DNA of 64,000 nt from Membranipora membranacea (GCA_914767715.1 OU612074.1:20386062-20450061), one strand, 5' to 3'. Shown: positions 23,001 to 35,069, counted from the first letter of the stretch. Program-made: numbers and translations. Notes: generated by a model from the letters alone, not told the origin.

Positions 23001-23602
23001 AACGGTTTGCAACCAGCAAAATGGAATATATACGTGACTACATTAACGCAGAAGCCTCACCGTGTGAAGTTGGGGAACTACAAAGGTTTTGTAGGAATGT
23101 ACTCAACAGATATCGGTATGGGGGGCAACTGCTTCTGGAACATTTTAGTCAGTCAGATTTTACCAGATTTGTGAATGAGGTTTTTCGTATAATGGGAGCT
23201 GTCTCAAATATCATCGCAGCAGTCAACCTCCTTTGTGAGCTCATTTTGATATGTATCATGTCCATTGAGATCACTTCAGGTGCTCTTAAGTATCTGTTGA
23301 AGGACGGGCCGAGTGCAGAGATTGAATGGAATAAACTAGTAGTCAAAACTAATATACTCAAAGGTGATTTCACTCGTGAATTCTTTAAGGATATCCTGAA
23401 GGCCATACAACTACTTTTGATCCCTTCCACGACCCTTCGAGTAGTAGCTGCCATTTGTCAAGGTATTTTTACATATAGGAATGAGTTGTGTCAGTTCATT
23501 TGTGAACACCCATATTTGGTTGCAGGTGGCGTTGTTGCTATACTCGCTGCTGTATATTATTACAGAGAAATAACTGCGTTCATTGCTAGGTTGTTGAGAT
23601 AA
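20030..23602 (+). CDS. Zinc-ribbon protein with hydrophobic C-terminal tail, unknown family
   Basis: Three coding exons: 20030-20132, a 17-nt microexon 20652-20668, and 22919-23602 (stop included), giving 267 residues. A 5' acceptor (cttcag) just before the ATG implies an upstream untranslated exon. The microexon is required: joining exon 1 directly to exon 3 gives a stop after a few codons. Residues 12-30 form C-x2-C-x11-C-x2-C, a zinc-ribbon-like finger, in a short acidic/basic N-terminus. Hydrophobic stretches lie near 131-156 and 239-255, the second being followed by a short basic end as in tail-anchored proteins. The middle is predicted helical by eye. Bcl-2 was considered because of size and tail, but no BH1 'NWGR' motif is present. 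An AATAAA lies at 23,831. I do not know the family; localisation to an internal membrane is inference. Confidence 0.75.
20795..21374. repeat. MITE-like element, ~70-bp inverted ends
   Basis: 20,795-20,863 and 21,303-21,374 are near reverse complements, each with the run of 'ctgaacag' motifs next to 'gtaactgtaaattg'. The element fills part of the second intron of the zinc-ribbon gene and contains a 21-C run at 21,045-21,065. Confidence 0.75.
21390..21772. repeat. Small MITE with 20-bp inverted ends
   Basis: taaagggcaaccaaggtttc at 21,390-21,409 is matched by its reverse complement at 21,753-21,772 with one mismatch (gctct for gccct). The terminal TA dinucleotides fit a TA target site. It abuts the previous element in the same intron. 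Confidence 0.65.
21970..22410 (-). repeat. Dispersed repeat with tRNA-like box B
   Basis: Part of this block (22,000-22,120) is an inverted copy of 2,815-2,925. At 22,212 it has 'gggttcgagccccacca', which resembles a tRNA B box with its flanks, so the element may include a tRNA-derived SINE segment. It lies in an intron of the zinc-ribbon gene. Confidence 0.45.
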
Positions 23603-25590
23603 TAGTATCAAAAACGGTGAGGACATCAAGTCAACATCTGCCCATCTAAGTGCAAATGACTATTTGGAGAAGATAACCTTAGAGAAAAATAATATCATTC
23701 GGGAAAGATCAATAAGAATGTATATATAACACAGCAAATTACCTTAGAGGGTATTTCAATACAAATGTCAACCTATAATGATAACAAAAACGTTAGAAAA
23801 AGCAAGAAAATCAAAAGTAGTTATTTTGAAAATAAATTTGTAGCATTTAGTTTAAGCCGATCAGACAGCTTTGTGCTGCCACTAGCCAGAGATGCATATA
23901 TGTTAGTATACCCAAGCAAAATTGTTATTATTTTGACTGAAGTCGGCCAAAAAATTACCAAAGTGTTGCTATTATACACATCAAACTTAGTATCACCACC
24001 CACCTGATTCTGATATTATGATGATCACCAAAATAAGCTGCTGCTTTCATAATAAGTTGCCAAGCCAGAGTTTCCCTTAGTAAAGCACCGGTCAGAAAGC
24101 CCCCTTTTTTTTCATTATCATATCATTCCAATTTCACTATAATATCACAAAATTTGCCATTTTTATTGCTATTCTTACTAATTAATTTTGTTCTACTGCT
24201 ACTGCAAGTTTGGTTTTGTTATTCTGTGCAGCACAATAGGCCTATCGAAGACAATTTTGTTTAAATTTTTACAAATTATTTCTCTTTTGCACTTAATATG
24301 TACCTGATATGTGTTACAATAAACATTAAGCTAATACACTCATATGTGCATTCTCTTTGCTCGGTTTTCTTGTGGAATTCATACCCACATCCAATTCTAC
24401 AACCTGTACTGTGACGCTTGTACTCCCAAATACGCCACCCCTGATCTTGATATGTATAAAATTGAGTCTTCCCCTGGCAATAATTTTTGGGAAACATTTT
24501 ATGATCATCTTGTAATTTATTTTTTATTTCTGAGAAGATTGCGAGGAAAGAAAATTACTGGAGGAAAAAATTGAAAACATTCGCTGTGAAATATAAGCAA
24601 GAATGGGTCTGTTTTGACAGTTGTGGAGTGATATAATTTTATCTCACCAGGTATTAAGATTTTACCAACACACCTGAATACTCAAGGAACAGTTGAAACC
24701 CGCCTCTGACGTATTTAGGTTTGCGATCATTTGGGAGAGAGGGGGATTCTCTGTGTGACAGCATTCTCCCTGGTGACGGCAAACTTTGTAATCCTAACCA
24801 TGTTATCATACAATGGTGTGCTAACTATGACTTCAAAAAGAAGGGGAAATGAGGTCACTAACATATGTGGTAAGGCAAGCCCTAGTTTTGACACCCAAGT
24901 GGTTATAATGGGTGACACATGCATGCCAATATTATATTGTAGATTAGTATCCCACAATGCAATCTTCTCAGGTAGATCAGGTCAGCATTTTGAGGTCGAA
25001 AGAAGTTAGATCTGGTCTCAAGGGTGGAGAAATCTAGAGAGATGTATCATTGTAGTGTCTGGAAGACGCCCGATTGATTGACCATGAATCTGGTTTTTGA
25101 AGTATGATTTATACTAGCAGTATTTACATCTTTTTATAAGTGTTATCTGCCCCTGTGAGGATTTCTGCCTATTTTTTAGAAACTGACACAGGAATATTTA
25201 AAAGGATCAATCTATGAAGGGGAAGGTGCTCTATAAAAGTGTTTGAAAAACAACCAATCTTAACTGAAATATCAAATTAATTACATACCGCACTACTGTT
25301 CACTTATTTCATTTTTCTAAAGAGATTTACTGCGTGTGCGCAGCCGACATTGAGTTCACAGAGGACCTTTATGACCCTCGACATATTAACAGCTTGAACA
25401 TATCACGTTTTCAATATTATCTCAACTTATAACAGATCAATCTACTTGTGGCACTTTTGTAGCAGGAGAAGGAGATATTTCAGGGAATCAGATTTGGAGA
25501 GAAATTGTAATAAGACATTGCGTTGTATGAATTCAGCTACTTTGATGCTGCTATATTACATCTTAACGCAATATGGATATTGTGTTATAA
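23603..25590. other. Intergenic, no gene seen
   Basis: After the AATAAA at 23,831 there is no exon-like sequence up to the end of the NHL gene. Open stretches at 24,344-24,574 and 24,731-25,009 have no recognisable domain or splice context. Confidence 0.45.
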
Positions 25591-25593
25591 AAT

Positions 25594-28500
25594 TCACCAG
25601 ATTCGTGCATCTAGGCATGAGTCAGTCAGACTATCATAGGTGGTGTTCTCGACACAGAAACTCGTCAAGGTGACATCAGCGATGTTTCCCTCAATAGTTT
25701 TCTCTGGAGACTGAATTCTGCAAGGAATATAAATAGCTATGATATGATAAAACACTGGTGCAAAGAATTTTTATTGACAATCGCCAGGAATAACAATAGT
25801 TCAACTTTTAATTGAGCATTCTGGCAGCATCGTTTATCTTCGAGGACATTGATAGTTCATAAGAGTACCAAAGCAAATGTCTGATTTAGTCAGACAGGCC
25901 CATTATGTCAGGTAGGCTGAGGTATTTGAGCTACAGGTTGTGTATTTGTATGGTAGGAAGAGACGATCAAGCGGATATAAAGAGCAAGCGGATATAAATA
26001 GATTTACTAGATCTGGATATGCGATGAAACCCAAACTAGTAATCAGTCCTCACACAGGCACCGTACCAGTGACCGATCCCATCATATGTAAATGTTGAAA
26101 AACATCAAACTTCAAAAAGTTTTCATATAGCATATTTTGTCAATAGATAGTGAAACTCACGGTGGGCTTCTACGGAGTATGACTGCAGAGAAAACCACTC
26201 CGTTTGAAGCCAGTTTCTTTTCTATCTCTGTTTTTGTGTTTGTCGGAGCTGATGTGACCTCCCTAGTGTAGGTAATGTTAGTCGGCCATGCTACAGTCAT
26301 CACCCCGCTGTTACAGTTGATATCTGGAGCTGAGGATTTTGACGGTCTTACACAGTCCGGTATATCTGTAAAAATTGTCTTTATATTATTTACAATCAGT
26401 TTTCTATTGGAAAAACAGCTGATCTTAATTTGGTGTATTTCAGAGTTGTCTTCCTTCATTTCAAGACGGGGCAAGTCCTGTGATTTGGTGTTTTGTGTTT
26501 AATTCTGATCATGGCTGCTATATGACCAAATGTGCTAATCAACTATCAGTCAAACCTAATTTATTGCAAATAATTTTGGTATCATTAATCACATACATCG
26601 TGACAACTTTGATCAAGCATAAAGGTAGGTAAGAGTGTTTGATTGTTGCTTACCGACACAGGCCTCCTCTATTTTCTTGTAGATTTCTTTCATGTTACTT
26701 TCGAGCACACTCTTACCCAAATCATCGCTTATCAGATCACATTTCACTTTGTATGTCGCCATCAAGGTCACTCTTCTTCTTAGCTTTCCTATGAGAGAAA
26801 AACTCATCTGAAGAGAACACATAATTACATTATAGAAAAAACTATTATACAACTAAACAGTGTCTTTTTAGTGAATAATGCCAAATCAAACAATTATTCA
26901 AACCAGACAGTAAGTTTACACTGGACATCTTGATGGCTCAGCACCAGAATTTTTGTTTAGATATAAATTACCTACACTTTAATTACTCTACGATACTCAG
27001 TTTCGATGTACCTTCTACATGACACTAATCGGAATAATATCATAGAAAACCTAGAGCAAGAACAGGCTTGGAGAGAAAACACTAGTGTAAAAATATTATC
27101 TCAATTGCCTTTGAGGTAGTTTTGTCCCACTGTTGCTTAGTTTTAACTGCTGTATTTACTGTTCACTGCCTTATCTCATTTACTGAAGTGTTTTTTCCAT
27201 AATCAGTTTGAAATGTGCTGAAGTGGCTTTCTAGATTATAATTGAATTACCAAATAACTTAATTGATAAGAGAAGAAAGTGTGTGTAAACATGTGATGTA
27301 AGAAAAGCTCTTGTGAGGTTTCTAAGTTTGTAAGAGTGCTGGGCCTTGAGTGTGCATGTATGTGGAGGTTCTCGGTTCAAATCCCACCAACTAAATGGCT
27401 TTGGTGAGCCCTAATGTGTGATATGACCAGCTTACAAACGGTAATTGCAGCCTCGCCTTCGAGGCAATTATTATATCACTACCAGTTCTTTTGAATGTGG
27501 TGAGTGGTAAGACGCCCCCTTCCCGTTTGCAACAACACTTTTTCAGCTATTAACTCACCCGGTTCAAGGACCTGTATATGTACAGTACAGTCTTTACTTT
27601 TATCTTTGTAGACGTGGCTTCCAGCAGATAGCCTGAGATTAATATCACTTGTTGGTTGGACGTCAGCATACACCTGTCCTGGTTTCAGATAGATGGTCAT
27701 ATTTTGTGACTTGCATGTAGCTGGTGGAGGTATCGAGGTTGGTAATAGAGCTCCTGGTATATCGAGTGATGATCCTCTGCCTGCATGAAAGATGAAATCA
27801 TAGCTAAGAGTGCAAAATACATTCAAAACTAACCATGGCATGCTGTAAGTATTAGATGTCAATATTTGAAAGGATGCCAGGAAATATTTGGGGACTTGAC
27901 TTACAATGCCGGATGATTCTTTAATATGATACATTAACTGCAAAACTTAAAATAATATTATGAATATCATATTATGAATATCATATTATGAAAATCATAT
28001 TATGAATATCATATAACACATGAATAAAAAATTAACTGGAAACAATTCATAACCGTTCTGGGAAGTAAGATATGTCCATAGATATAACTTAATTATTTTC
28101 ATAATAGCAAGTTAATAGGGAAAGTAACGCTATGGACTTACCATTTTTGGTGGATGACAAACATGAAGGGGAAAACAAAATACCAAACTATAAAAAATAT
28201 TAAAAAAACAACTTGGCATTTACGAGAACATAGGCACTCACTATTAACAAACCTGGGATAACTCTTATTGCTCCCTGCTGTCCAATGAAGAGGCTGCCAT
28301 CGAGAGCCAGAAGAGAGCTGGGCTGGTCAAGCTGACAGCTGAGATGTGAACTATCGATAGTCTCCGCATTGCCTGAACAGTATTCAATCACATTATTTTC
28401 TCCTAGTTTCACTATTTTCACTCGGTTGCTGCCATCAAGGAAAAACATGCCCATGTTGTTCAGCGGGGCAGAGGATCCACTATTACTGCCAGACAAAAGA

Positions 28501-29933
28501 AACTGTTTGGGACTTGGGGTAATCGGATTCATTTTAAATAGTCCAGGAGATGGTATGGCTTCGGTACCAACTGCTAGTTCAACTTTATCCTCTTGAGTAT
28601 TCAGGAAGAGTATGCCATGATCAGTTGTTGCAAACCCAACAAAATGGAGAGTTTTCTTTGTATCACCAACGAGGAAAAAAGGATGAAGGAAGTTTAATCC
28701 TTGAAAGTTATCAGATTTGGAAAGAGTTTCCACCATACCATTTGGATGGATCTGCCTAAGAGCCATGTTTCCAGTGTCGGTGACAAAAAGATTCCCAATG
28801 GCTATTTTCATGTCCACTGGTTTCCCTTCATGTTCTACTACAGAAGATTCGTGAGAGTTAACACCTACAGGCCCAAAAACTCCCGTCGGCTGGAAGAAAA
28901 GAGCATCGTCGAGTATTCCATCCTTGTCACCTTCAAACCCGCACCTTCCAGCGAATATAGAGGTCATCCCTGTTTCTCGGTTCACTTTTCTCAAGCAGTG
29001 ATTGAACTTGTCGACAACGATAACTTCATCTCGATTCAGCTGGTGGAAACCAGTGATATCGTTAAACCGTGCCTCCTTGTTTGACCCCTCGATGAATCCT
29101 TGCGTTCGGATGTCCCCAGCGATGTTCTTAGTAGAAGGCCCATCTGTAGTTTTGAGGGAGGCGCCTTCAGAATATAGAATGCTCCCAGGGTATCTAAGGT
29201 CCGCTTCCATGTGTAGGACTTTCCCTTCTGTCTTGGCAAAGGTCTTCATTTCATCAGCTAGCTTCAAACTGCCAATATAAAAACAAGATTAAAACAGAGC
29301 TGCCACCGAATATTTGTGGCGGCAGTCACTTATGACGTCACCTAACCTACCCTAACAGGAACTCACAGATATTTATAGGAGTAATACCTTGATACTACTC
29401 TGCTATGAACCCTCAGTGGGTTTCTTACAGCGGATCCACATACTTTGTATTAACGGGGCACAGGGAAAATTGTGGGTTGATTTGCACTTCCAGAAAAGCT
29501 CAGAGATAATAATTGATTAGTGATTTCAACAGAGAGGGTGAAACAAAAAGTGAACTACACTCCAGTCTGGTTTTTTTAATATCATCAGGATGTATTTCTT
29601 TGGGCCAAAACTAGCCTATAGTATATATCTCACCTACTTTGATGTAACTGGTTTGAAATAGTGTTGACAGTTTATCAATGTACTTACTTTGGTAGGGGGA
29701 CTGGTAGACAGGCATCACTCAATCTCATACTAAGAGCAGCATACACCTGGAAGAAGAAGGTAACAGTGGTTAAGATGATAGTTTTAGAATAGAGTAAATA
29801 TAGCAACGAGATACATGAGATTGGTATGGAATTGAGGAATTTTTAATTATTTATTAAAATTAATATAAAAATCCTTGCAATGGAATATCATACTAACCAG
29901 AATCAGGATCAAGATCCGGGAAGGTCCTACCAT
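25594..29933 (-). CDS. Secreted NHL-repeat protein, seven exons
   Basis: Minus-strand exons are 29933-29898, 29746-29688, 29268-28253, 27780-27559, 26788-26654, 26365-26161 and 25717-25594. All six joins are phase-consistent and the model gives 598 residues. MVGPSRILILIL and the following VYAALSM form a signal peptide split by an intron. The large third exon (residues ~32-370) carries NHL-type beta-propeller repeats: FNDITGFHQL then EVIVVDKFNHCLRKVN, and NLFVTDTGNMALRQI. After a PPP linker a Cys-containing C-terminal half follows (TCKSQNMTIYLKPGQVYADV; VTLMATYKVKCDLISDDLGK; IPDCVRPS) that I cannot assign. No membrane anchor is seen, so it is probably secreted. The last exon could instead end at a weak donor near 25,597 and continue. 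NHL propellers usually bind protein or RNA partners; no ligand can be inferred. Confidence 0.75.
27317..27410 (+). repeat. tRNA-like SINE fragment
   Basis: 'ggttcaaatcccacca' near 27,373 resembles a tRNA B box; a plausible A box ('taagagtgctggg') lies about 45 bases upstream. It falls in an intron of the NHL gene and does not fold as a full tRNA by eye. Confidence 0.35.
27957..28015 (+). repeat. 16-bp tandem repeat
   Basis: Four copies of 'tattatgaatatcata' or one-base variants, within an intron of the NHL gene. Confidence 0.85.
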
Positions 29934-32900
29934 TTTAAATTGTTTGCACCAATCAGTTGACCAAACGGAATGGCAAAAGAGTCAACTATACTTGAGGCAA
30001 ACAGCTAGATGTGACTGTGTATGGAAAGACCCTTTGCGATATATCTTATCTCTGTTGCTAGGTTGATTTTTGCCAATATATTACAGTGGTTATGCGATTA
30101 ACCTTGAAAACACCTGCTCGGCAACACGGAAATTGTCTCAAGTATCGAAAAAAAATTAAGCAAGAGTTAATCGAGCTTATAGAGAATGCAATCCCTTGAA
30201 GGTTGCACACGATTTGAAGTTATTTTGAAAGCCTATCATCTCACCCCAATGGTTGTTTCAGTTCTCCAACTCACTCTTCCGATGCCATAACAACCTTTAA
30301 GATAAACCTTTTATCCAATGTAAGAGACTTTTCCCTACAGTTTAGTATATTAAAGATGTTGTGATAAGCTAAAGTTGAAGTGAGATGTGAAAGCCCCCAA
30401 ACAAAGGCTAGCTGTACTGCAATAGTACCATTTGTGTTTACGCTGGGAACGAGATCAAGTTTCTTCTTTTTGGGATTGTGGTGGACTAGCGATACAGCAA
30501 AAGTCAGATACTGAGTCATCGGTGTGCGTCTTTAGCCGTTACTTCTATGCTGAAACTTCAGAAAATTAAGTTTGATTAACCTTGGCATACACAGCACAAG
30601 AATAAGAGCATTGGGCAAGAGAATGGTTGTTTTTACCCCAGCTGTAATAGTTCACTTCACTGAGGTATAATAAATATTCCATAAACAAATATCCCTCCCA
30701 TTGGGTGTGTTGCTGACTGTTTAATCTAGCCAACCAAATAAATCTGCAAATGACGAATGGAATAGTAACTTGAAACCAGTTACAAGATGAAAACCAATAG
30801 CATGAAAGAGCAGCCTTACCATGATAAAATATTAATCTTTCTCTTATGTTTGATGATTCCGTTCTAATATGGAATATATTCCATGTTTCAATTCAAAGAC
30901 TGAATTTCTGCTTTGTGAGAGAATTAAGCAAATTTTTATCTTCACTTTTTGATGTGATACTCAATATTTGACATTTATGCTAGAGAATAAATAAATTTCT
31001 GAATTTTAGTTGCAAAATAAATAAAGTTATCACACCTTGTAATAGGAGTAGATAACTTCACTCTTGTGCGTTTCTAACATTGTCTTCATTCAGAGAAACA
31101 TCAAAACACATACATACCATCTACAACTGAAAGTTTTTTTACAGAGTGAAAGTGCCTAGATCATGCTGAAAAAAAATTGAGATGTTATGACGAAAACAAG
31201 AAATAGTTTTGCGGTTTTGATAACGTAATGCCACAAACTCCAGCAGTCAGAAGCTTTACGTAGAATGAATACCTTTTAAATTAATAACAAATAATTCATT
31301 TATATTATGTGAACAGAGCTTAGCATAAACAAAACTAAAAATTTTAACGCAAACTAAAGATTGAGCTATTATTATATTTAATAATAAACCTAATTATCAT
31401 AACTAGTGATATTGTTGAACCATGTTTTTTTTAAAAGTATTACCAGATGTCTTAAAGAATCTAAGTCTCTGAGTGCTTGTGAGGCGTTTATATTCACTAT
31501 GTTCTCTATGTGAGGTCGACCTGACGCCTGGAAATGACTCTCGGTTCGCACTGAGCCCAAAAGATCAGCTCGCACTAGGTAAGGATCTGTGATTGTCATG
31601 CTGGAGGCCTGAGTTTGAATCTCGGTGATGGCAGATTTTTTTTATATGTTTTTTTCTCAGCTTGATCCATTGGAATGGTTGCATATTTTGAGGTGACAAC
31701 TCAGCTCGATCTAGGCCGACCTAAAACTTCACACTAAAATCGCAGCGGGAAGAGCACAGTGTCAGGAGAGGGGGAGGGGGGAGGGTTCAGTCTAGTGGGT
31801 ACCTGAACATATCACCATTGTCATAAAGAATAGTTTGTCATCATGCTAACCATCGCGGACACCCTATACTTTGAACGATACTAGAATACCCTCGCCCCTG
31901 CCTCAAGATCTGTTTGTTGCAATGAAAGAAAGAAAAGAAATCTGAAATTTATGCCCATTAGATAATGAAAATTGTGACATTGTAACATAACACAAACAAC
32001 ATTATTATTTATTCTAACTTTAACATTTAATCCCCAATCTGTGTCTGGATACCTTTTATTAGCATCGATTGGGAAAGTGGCCGATGATAATATGCTACTA
32101 CCAGCTATCCCGACACAGTTCGAGCTACCAATCTACAATTCCTGTTGTGGGGATATGCGATATGAAATATAAATCATAGCATCCAGCATCCATTACTGAC
32201 TTATGAATGATAGATTGAGCGACAGAATGATTAGTGGTGTGGCAATTGTATTCCATCCACAAGAAAGTGATTTTGTGCATAAATATTCTAACACTACGAC
32301 AGTCATGCCTACACACAATGTACATATCACCTGTATAACAACGAGAACTCATCCAACTATTAGGATATATTATAAATACTGCGGTAAACGATATAAATAT
32401 GAGTCAATGCGGTATTGATCCAAATTCCATTATCAGATTAGATAGAGCTTAGTTATTTATTCAGAGCGATATAAGTTAGCCTCGCTTGCTGTATTCATCA
32501 GAGCGAGCGAGCGCGTTGATTGTAAGTAGATGCATTATACGAAGCTCTTTTAGTTGGCTGGTGAGTAGTGTTGAGCGTATCAGTGATAGTGTTTATGCAG
32601 GGAGAATGGTTTATGTTATAGTGTGAACATTTGCAGGAATATATTAAGTCTATGTTGATAATTTTTTATGAGAGGTTCATTGGTTGATCAACAAACTCCC
32701 TCTCCCGAAGGGTGTTCATTGGGTTGATCAAAACAGAATGCCGCCTGATCTAGCCTAAGTATCTTCTGGCCGGAGGATTGGGGAGAGTCATTCTCTCATC
32801 GACCCCATCCCCAAGAGACTTAAGCTATATCACTTGGGCTTATGAATCATGTCACTTTAGGCATTAATCCCATACTTTGAAATGAATAGAGGGAATATAT

Positions 32901-33200
32901 GCTTGTAGTTACAATATTGTCTAGTATTTGGACAGCAATTACATAGAAAGTGGGCCGCCGAGCTCTGGGTGCAGTTATTGTCTTATGCACCCTGAAACTG
33001 AATTCATCGCAGACCTTCTGCTGACTGTGCAAGTCCAGTGGTCAAGTGCCCAAGCCAAGTGGTTTGGAGAAAGAGCCTTGATACTGAAACACAAACTGCA
33101 GAAGCTAGAAAGCTTGTGGCATGCATACTTTGCCAATGTCTGCCCGTCTTGTTTTCACAGACGCTGGCAAAGTATGCACTCTTGTAACTCCAGTTCCAGA
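29934..33200. other. Gene-poor region with a SINE-like fragment
   Basis: No convincing exon is present. At 31,560-31,640, 'gagtttgaatctc' follows a tRNA-like stretch, suggesting a SINE remnant ending in T-rich sequence. G-rich 'gaggggggaggg' lies near 31,775. A minus-strand 82-codon open stretch at 30,271-30,519 has an ATG but no family resemblance. Confidence 0.4.
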
Positions 33201-33204
33201 GCAT

Positions 33205-34372
33205 TAGGTCGTTATCACTCTAAATTTATACACCCAGGTCCCAGGATATTTAGCTCAAGCGGATAATTATATCAAAGATTAGGGAAAGTAATATAGATAC
33301 AACATACAGTGGTGCGCGTACCACTGCACAACACACAGGTCTTCAGCTAGAAACCATGAGTCAAGCGATGTTTCGAGGCCTTCTCTAGTACAACCTCCTC
33401 ATGGCCGGCCCCAGCAGCATGAAGCCACCCCTATGTGTTGATGAGCATCTCAATCAATCTCATCGATCCCTCAGTGCATTTTGTAAGTTTCGGTGGTTTG
33501 ACATAATTGGTGTGTTTATGCTGTTGCACAACCAGGGAGGCTGCCAACTCTTCATTGTTTCAGTGCAACAATGTTCGCCCCATCACTCTCATGCTTATAA
33601 TCTAAGCCAAACCAGTGCAGGGAGGTTTGCTCTCCAACAACTCATCGGCGCAAAGTCGCTATCGTCAAGGCACCCACCCCTCGTTCCATAGTTCTCGACT
33701 CAAATTCACCTCACTGAGCATAGTACAACTCATACACCAGTGGCGTATATTAGCAATCACGGCCCACGGATTTCCGTGAATGGCTGAATAGCTCAGTGTG
33801 TAGAGCGTCTGCCTAATAATCACTGATTGTTGTGAGTTTGAATCCCATCAAGGACAGTTTTTTTTCAAATGGGTGCTTTATAACTGGAGCATTTTTACCG
33901 TAATCTTCTACTGCTATTGAGTTCTTTTCTGAAAGTACCAAACAGCTCAGTGAGCTATTGAAATACCTCTCTGCTTGCACTATTTTGCTACCGATATGCA
34001 AAAATTTCCGTGGTGGGAGGGCGCTTAAGCGCCCCTCCCCACCACGCCTACGGCGTGTGGATCGGGCTGCGCCCGATCATTATGCTCATCTCTAAAAAGT
34101 CAGTGAGTGAAATTTTTTAGAATATACGCCCCTGTCATACACAAGTCTTGGCATTGTGTCACCAGATCTTCGTATCTTGTCAGTTTTCTCTCATGCGCGT
34201 TTGAAAGATTTTCTTCCCAAGGCACCGTCAATTCCATCAGTATTAGTGCTTTTGCTTTGTCAGTCTGGTCCAAAGCATTAGGTCGTTAACACTCTAAATT
34301 TATACACCCAGGATATTTAGCTCAAGAAGGATAATTATATCAAAGATTAGGGAAAATAATATAATGAGAAAC
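33205..34372 (-). pseudogene. Retroelement remnant bounded by 95-bp direct repeats
   Basis: 33,205-33,297 and 34,275-34,372 are near-identical in direct orientation (start gcattaggtcgtta). Between them, on the minus strand, 34,260-34,140 encodes ELTVPWEENL and ERKLTRYEDLV, and 33,690-33,300 repeats the 3,011-3,385 block. This is the second copy of the retroelement family seen at 1.8-3.4 kb. It has been interrupted by the MITE at 33,738-34,134. The direct repeats could be LTR-like ends or a segmental duplication. No intact protein remains. Confidence 0.55.
33738..34134. mobile_element. 397-bp hAT-type MITE with 8-bp target duplication
   Basis: The ends are CAGTGGCGTATATT on the left and AATATACGCCCCTG on the right, near-perfect inverted repeats of the CAGNGGCG type common in hAT elements. 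It is flanked by the exact 8-bp duplication TCATACAC at 33,730-33,737 and 34,135-34,142. Inside are a tRNA-like stretch (33,781-33,860, 'tagctcagtgtgtagagc' then 'gagtttgaatccca') and three GC hairpins at 34,020-34,078. It encodes no transposase, so movement would depend on a hAT enzyme supplied elsewhere. Confidence 0.9.
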
Positions 34373-34659
34373 TAATTTCATTCATTGATATCTGACACAT
34401 TGGCCATTTATTGTCTTTTAGTCACAGTCAAGAACAATGAAAGGACCACTGGCTAAACAATCACTAGTCATTGCTACTATTGTGTGTCCTAATCTAAAGC
34501 TGCAGTGATAAGGGTGCAATATTGTGTAGATTGAACTAAAGCAAGCTTGCGTGCTTGCTTACATGCAGTGTTGCCAGGGCTGTGTTTGAAACTTTTGGCT
34601 TCCATTTTAGACTCCCCTTGATTGAGGTATATATAACTGTCATCTCCGTAGGAAAGGCT

Positions 34660-35069
34660 ATGGACGAACAGCATCAAGGATTAAATCGATGCTATGAGGA
34701 TTCCATACAGCTTCTCGAGGAAACGGTCAGTCATATTCTTTATATACAACTGTTTGTTTAAGTCAGCGGGCCAAGATGTACATACTCTAAGGGTACGGCT
34801 GCAATCAATGCACCAATCGATCTTGAATCAAGGATCTTCAACATCTTCCTGCTAAAGGCCCGACGTTCCAAACCAACTGGGGCACCTCTTACTCATTCTT
34901 TTGTGAGAAATACTCTGATGCAGTTTAATATTCTCAAGTTTGCGAGCCTTAGCTGTTCGATAAGGATTCAGTGTCGCTTCACCATCGACATTTCATTGAG
35001 CAAACTACTATCAAGCATTACCCAACCGATATTTAGACCAAAATGTCATGGACTGGAGTTAGTGATATG
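34660..35069 (+). other. Possible 5' coding exons of the galactosyltransferase gene
   Basis: 34660-34725 (ATG, MDEQHQGLNRCYEDSIQLLE, donor gtcagt) and 34924-35069 (acceptor gatgcag, donor gttaga) are open and join in phase to each other and to the membrane-anchor exon at 35659. This would give a cytoplasmic N-terminus of about 70 residues, longer than usual for GT31 enzymes, so the model is tentative. Confidence 0.3.

Noticed and set aside
20030-23602. Assignment of the zinc-ribbon protein to the Bcl-2 family
   Set aside because: Size and C-terminal anchor fit, but the BH1 and BH2 motifs are absent and the N-terminal finger is atypical.
24731-25009. 92-codon plus-strand frame
   Set aside because: No ATG with context, no similarity recognised, no splice sites that link it to a gene.
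30271-30519. 82-codon minus-strand frame with ATG upstream of the NHL gene
   Set aside because: No domain, no splice or neighbour support; composition fits chance in AT-rich DNA.
33781-33860. Possible functional tRNA gene
   Set aside because: It has A- and B-box-like motifs, but the T-arm has a mismatch, no clear 7-bp acceptor stem forms, and it sits inside a MITE; treated as tRNA-derived.
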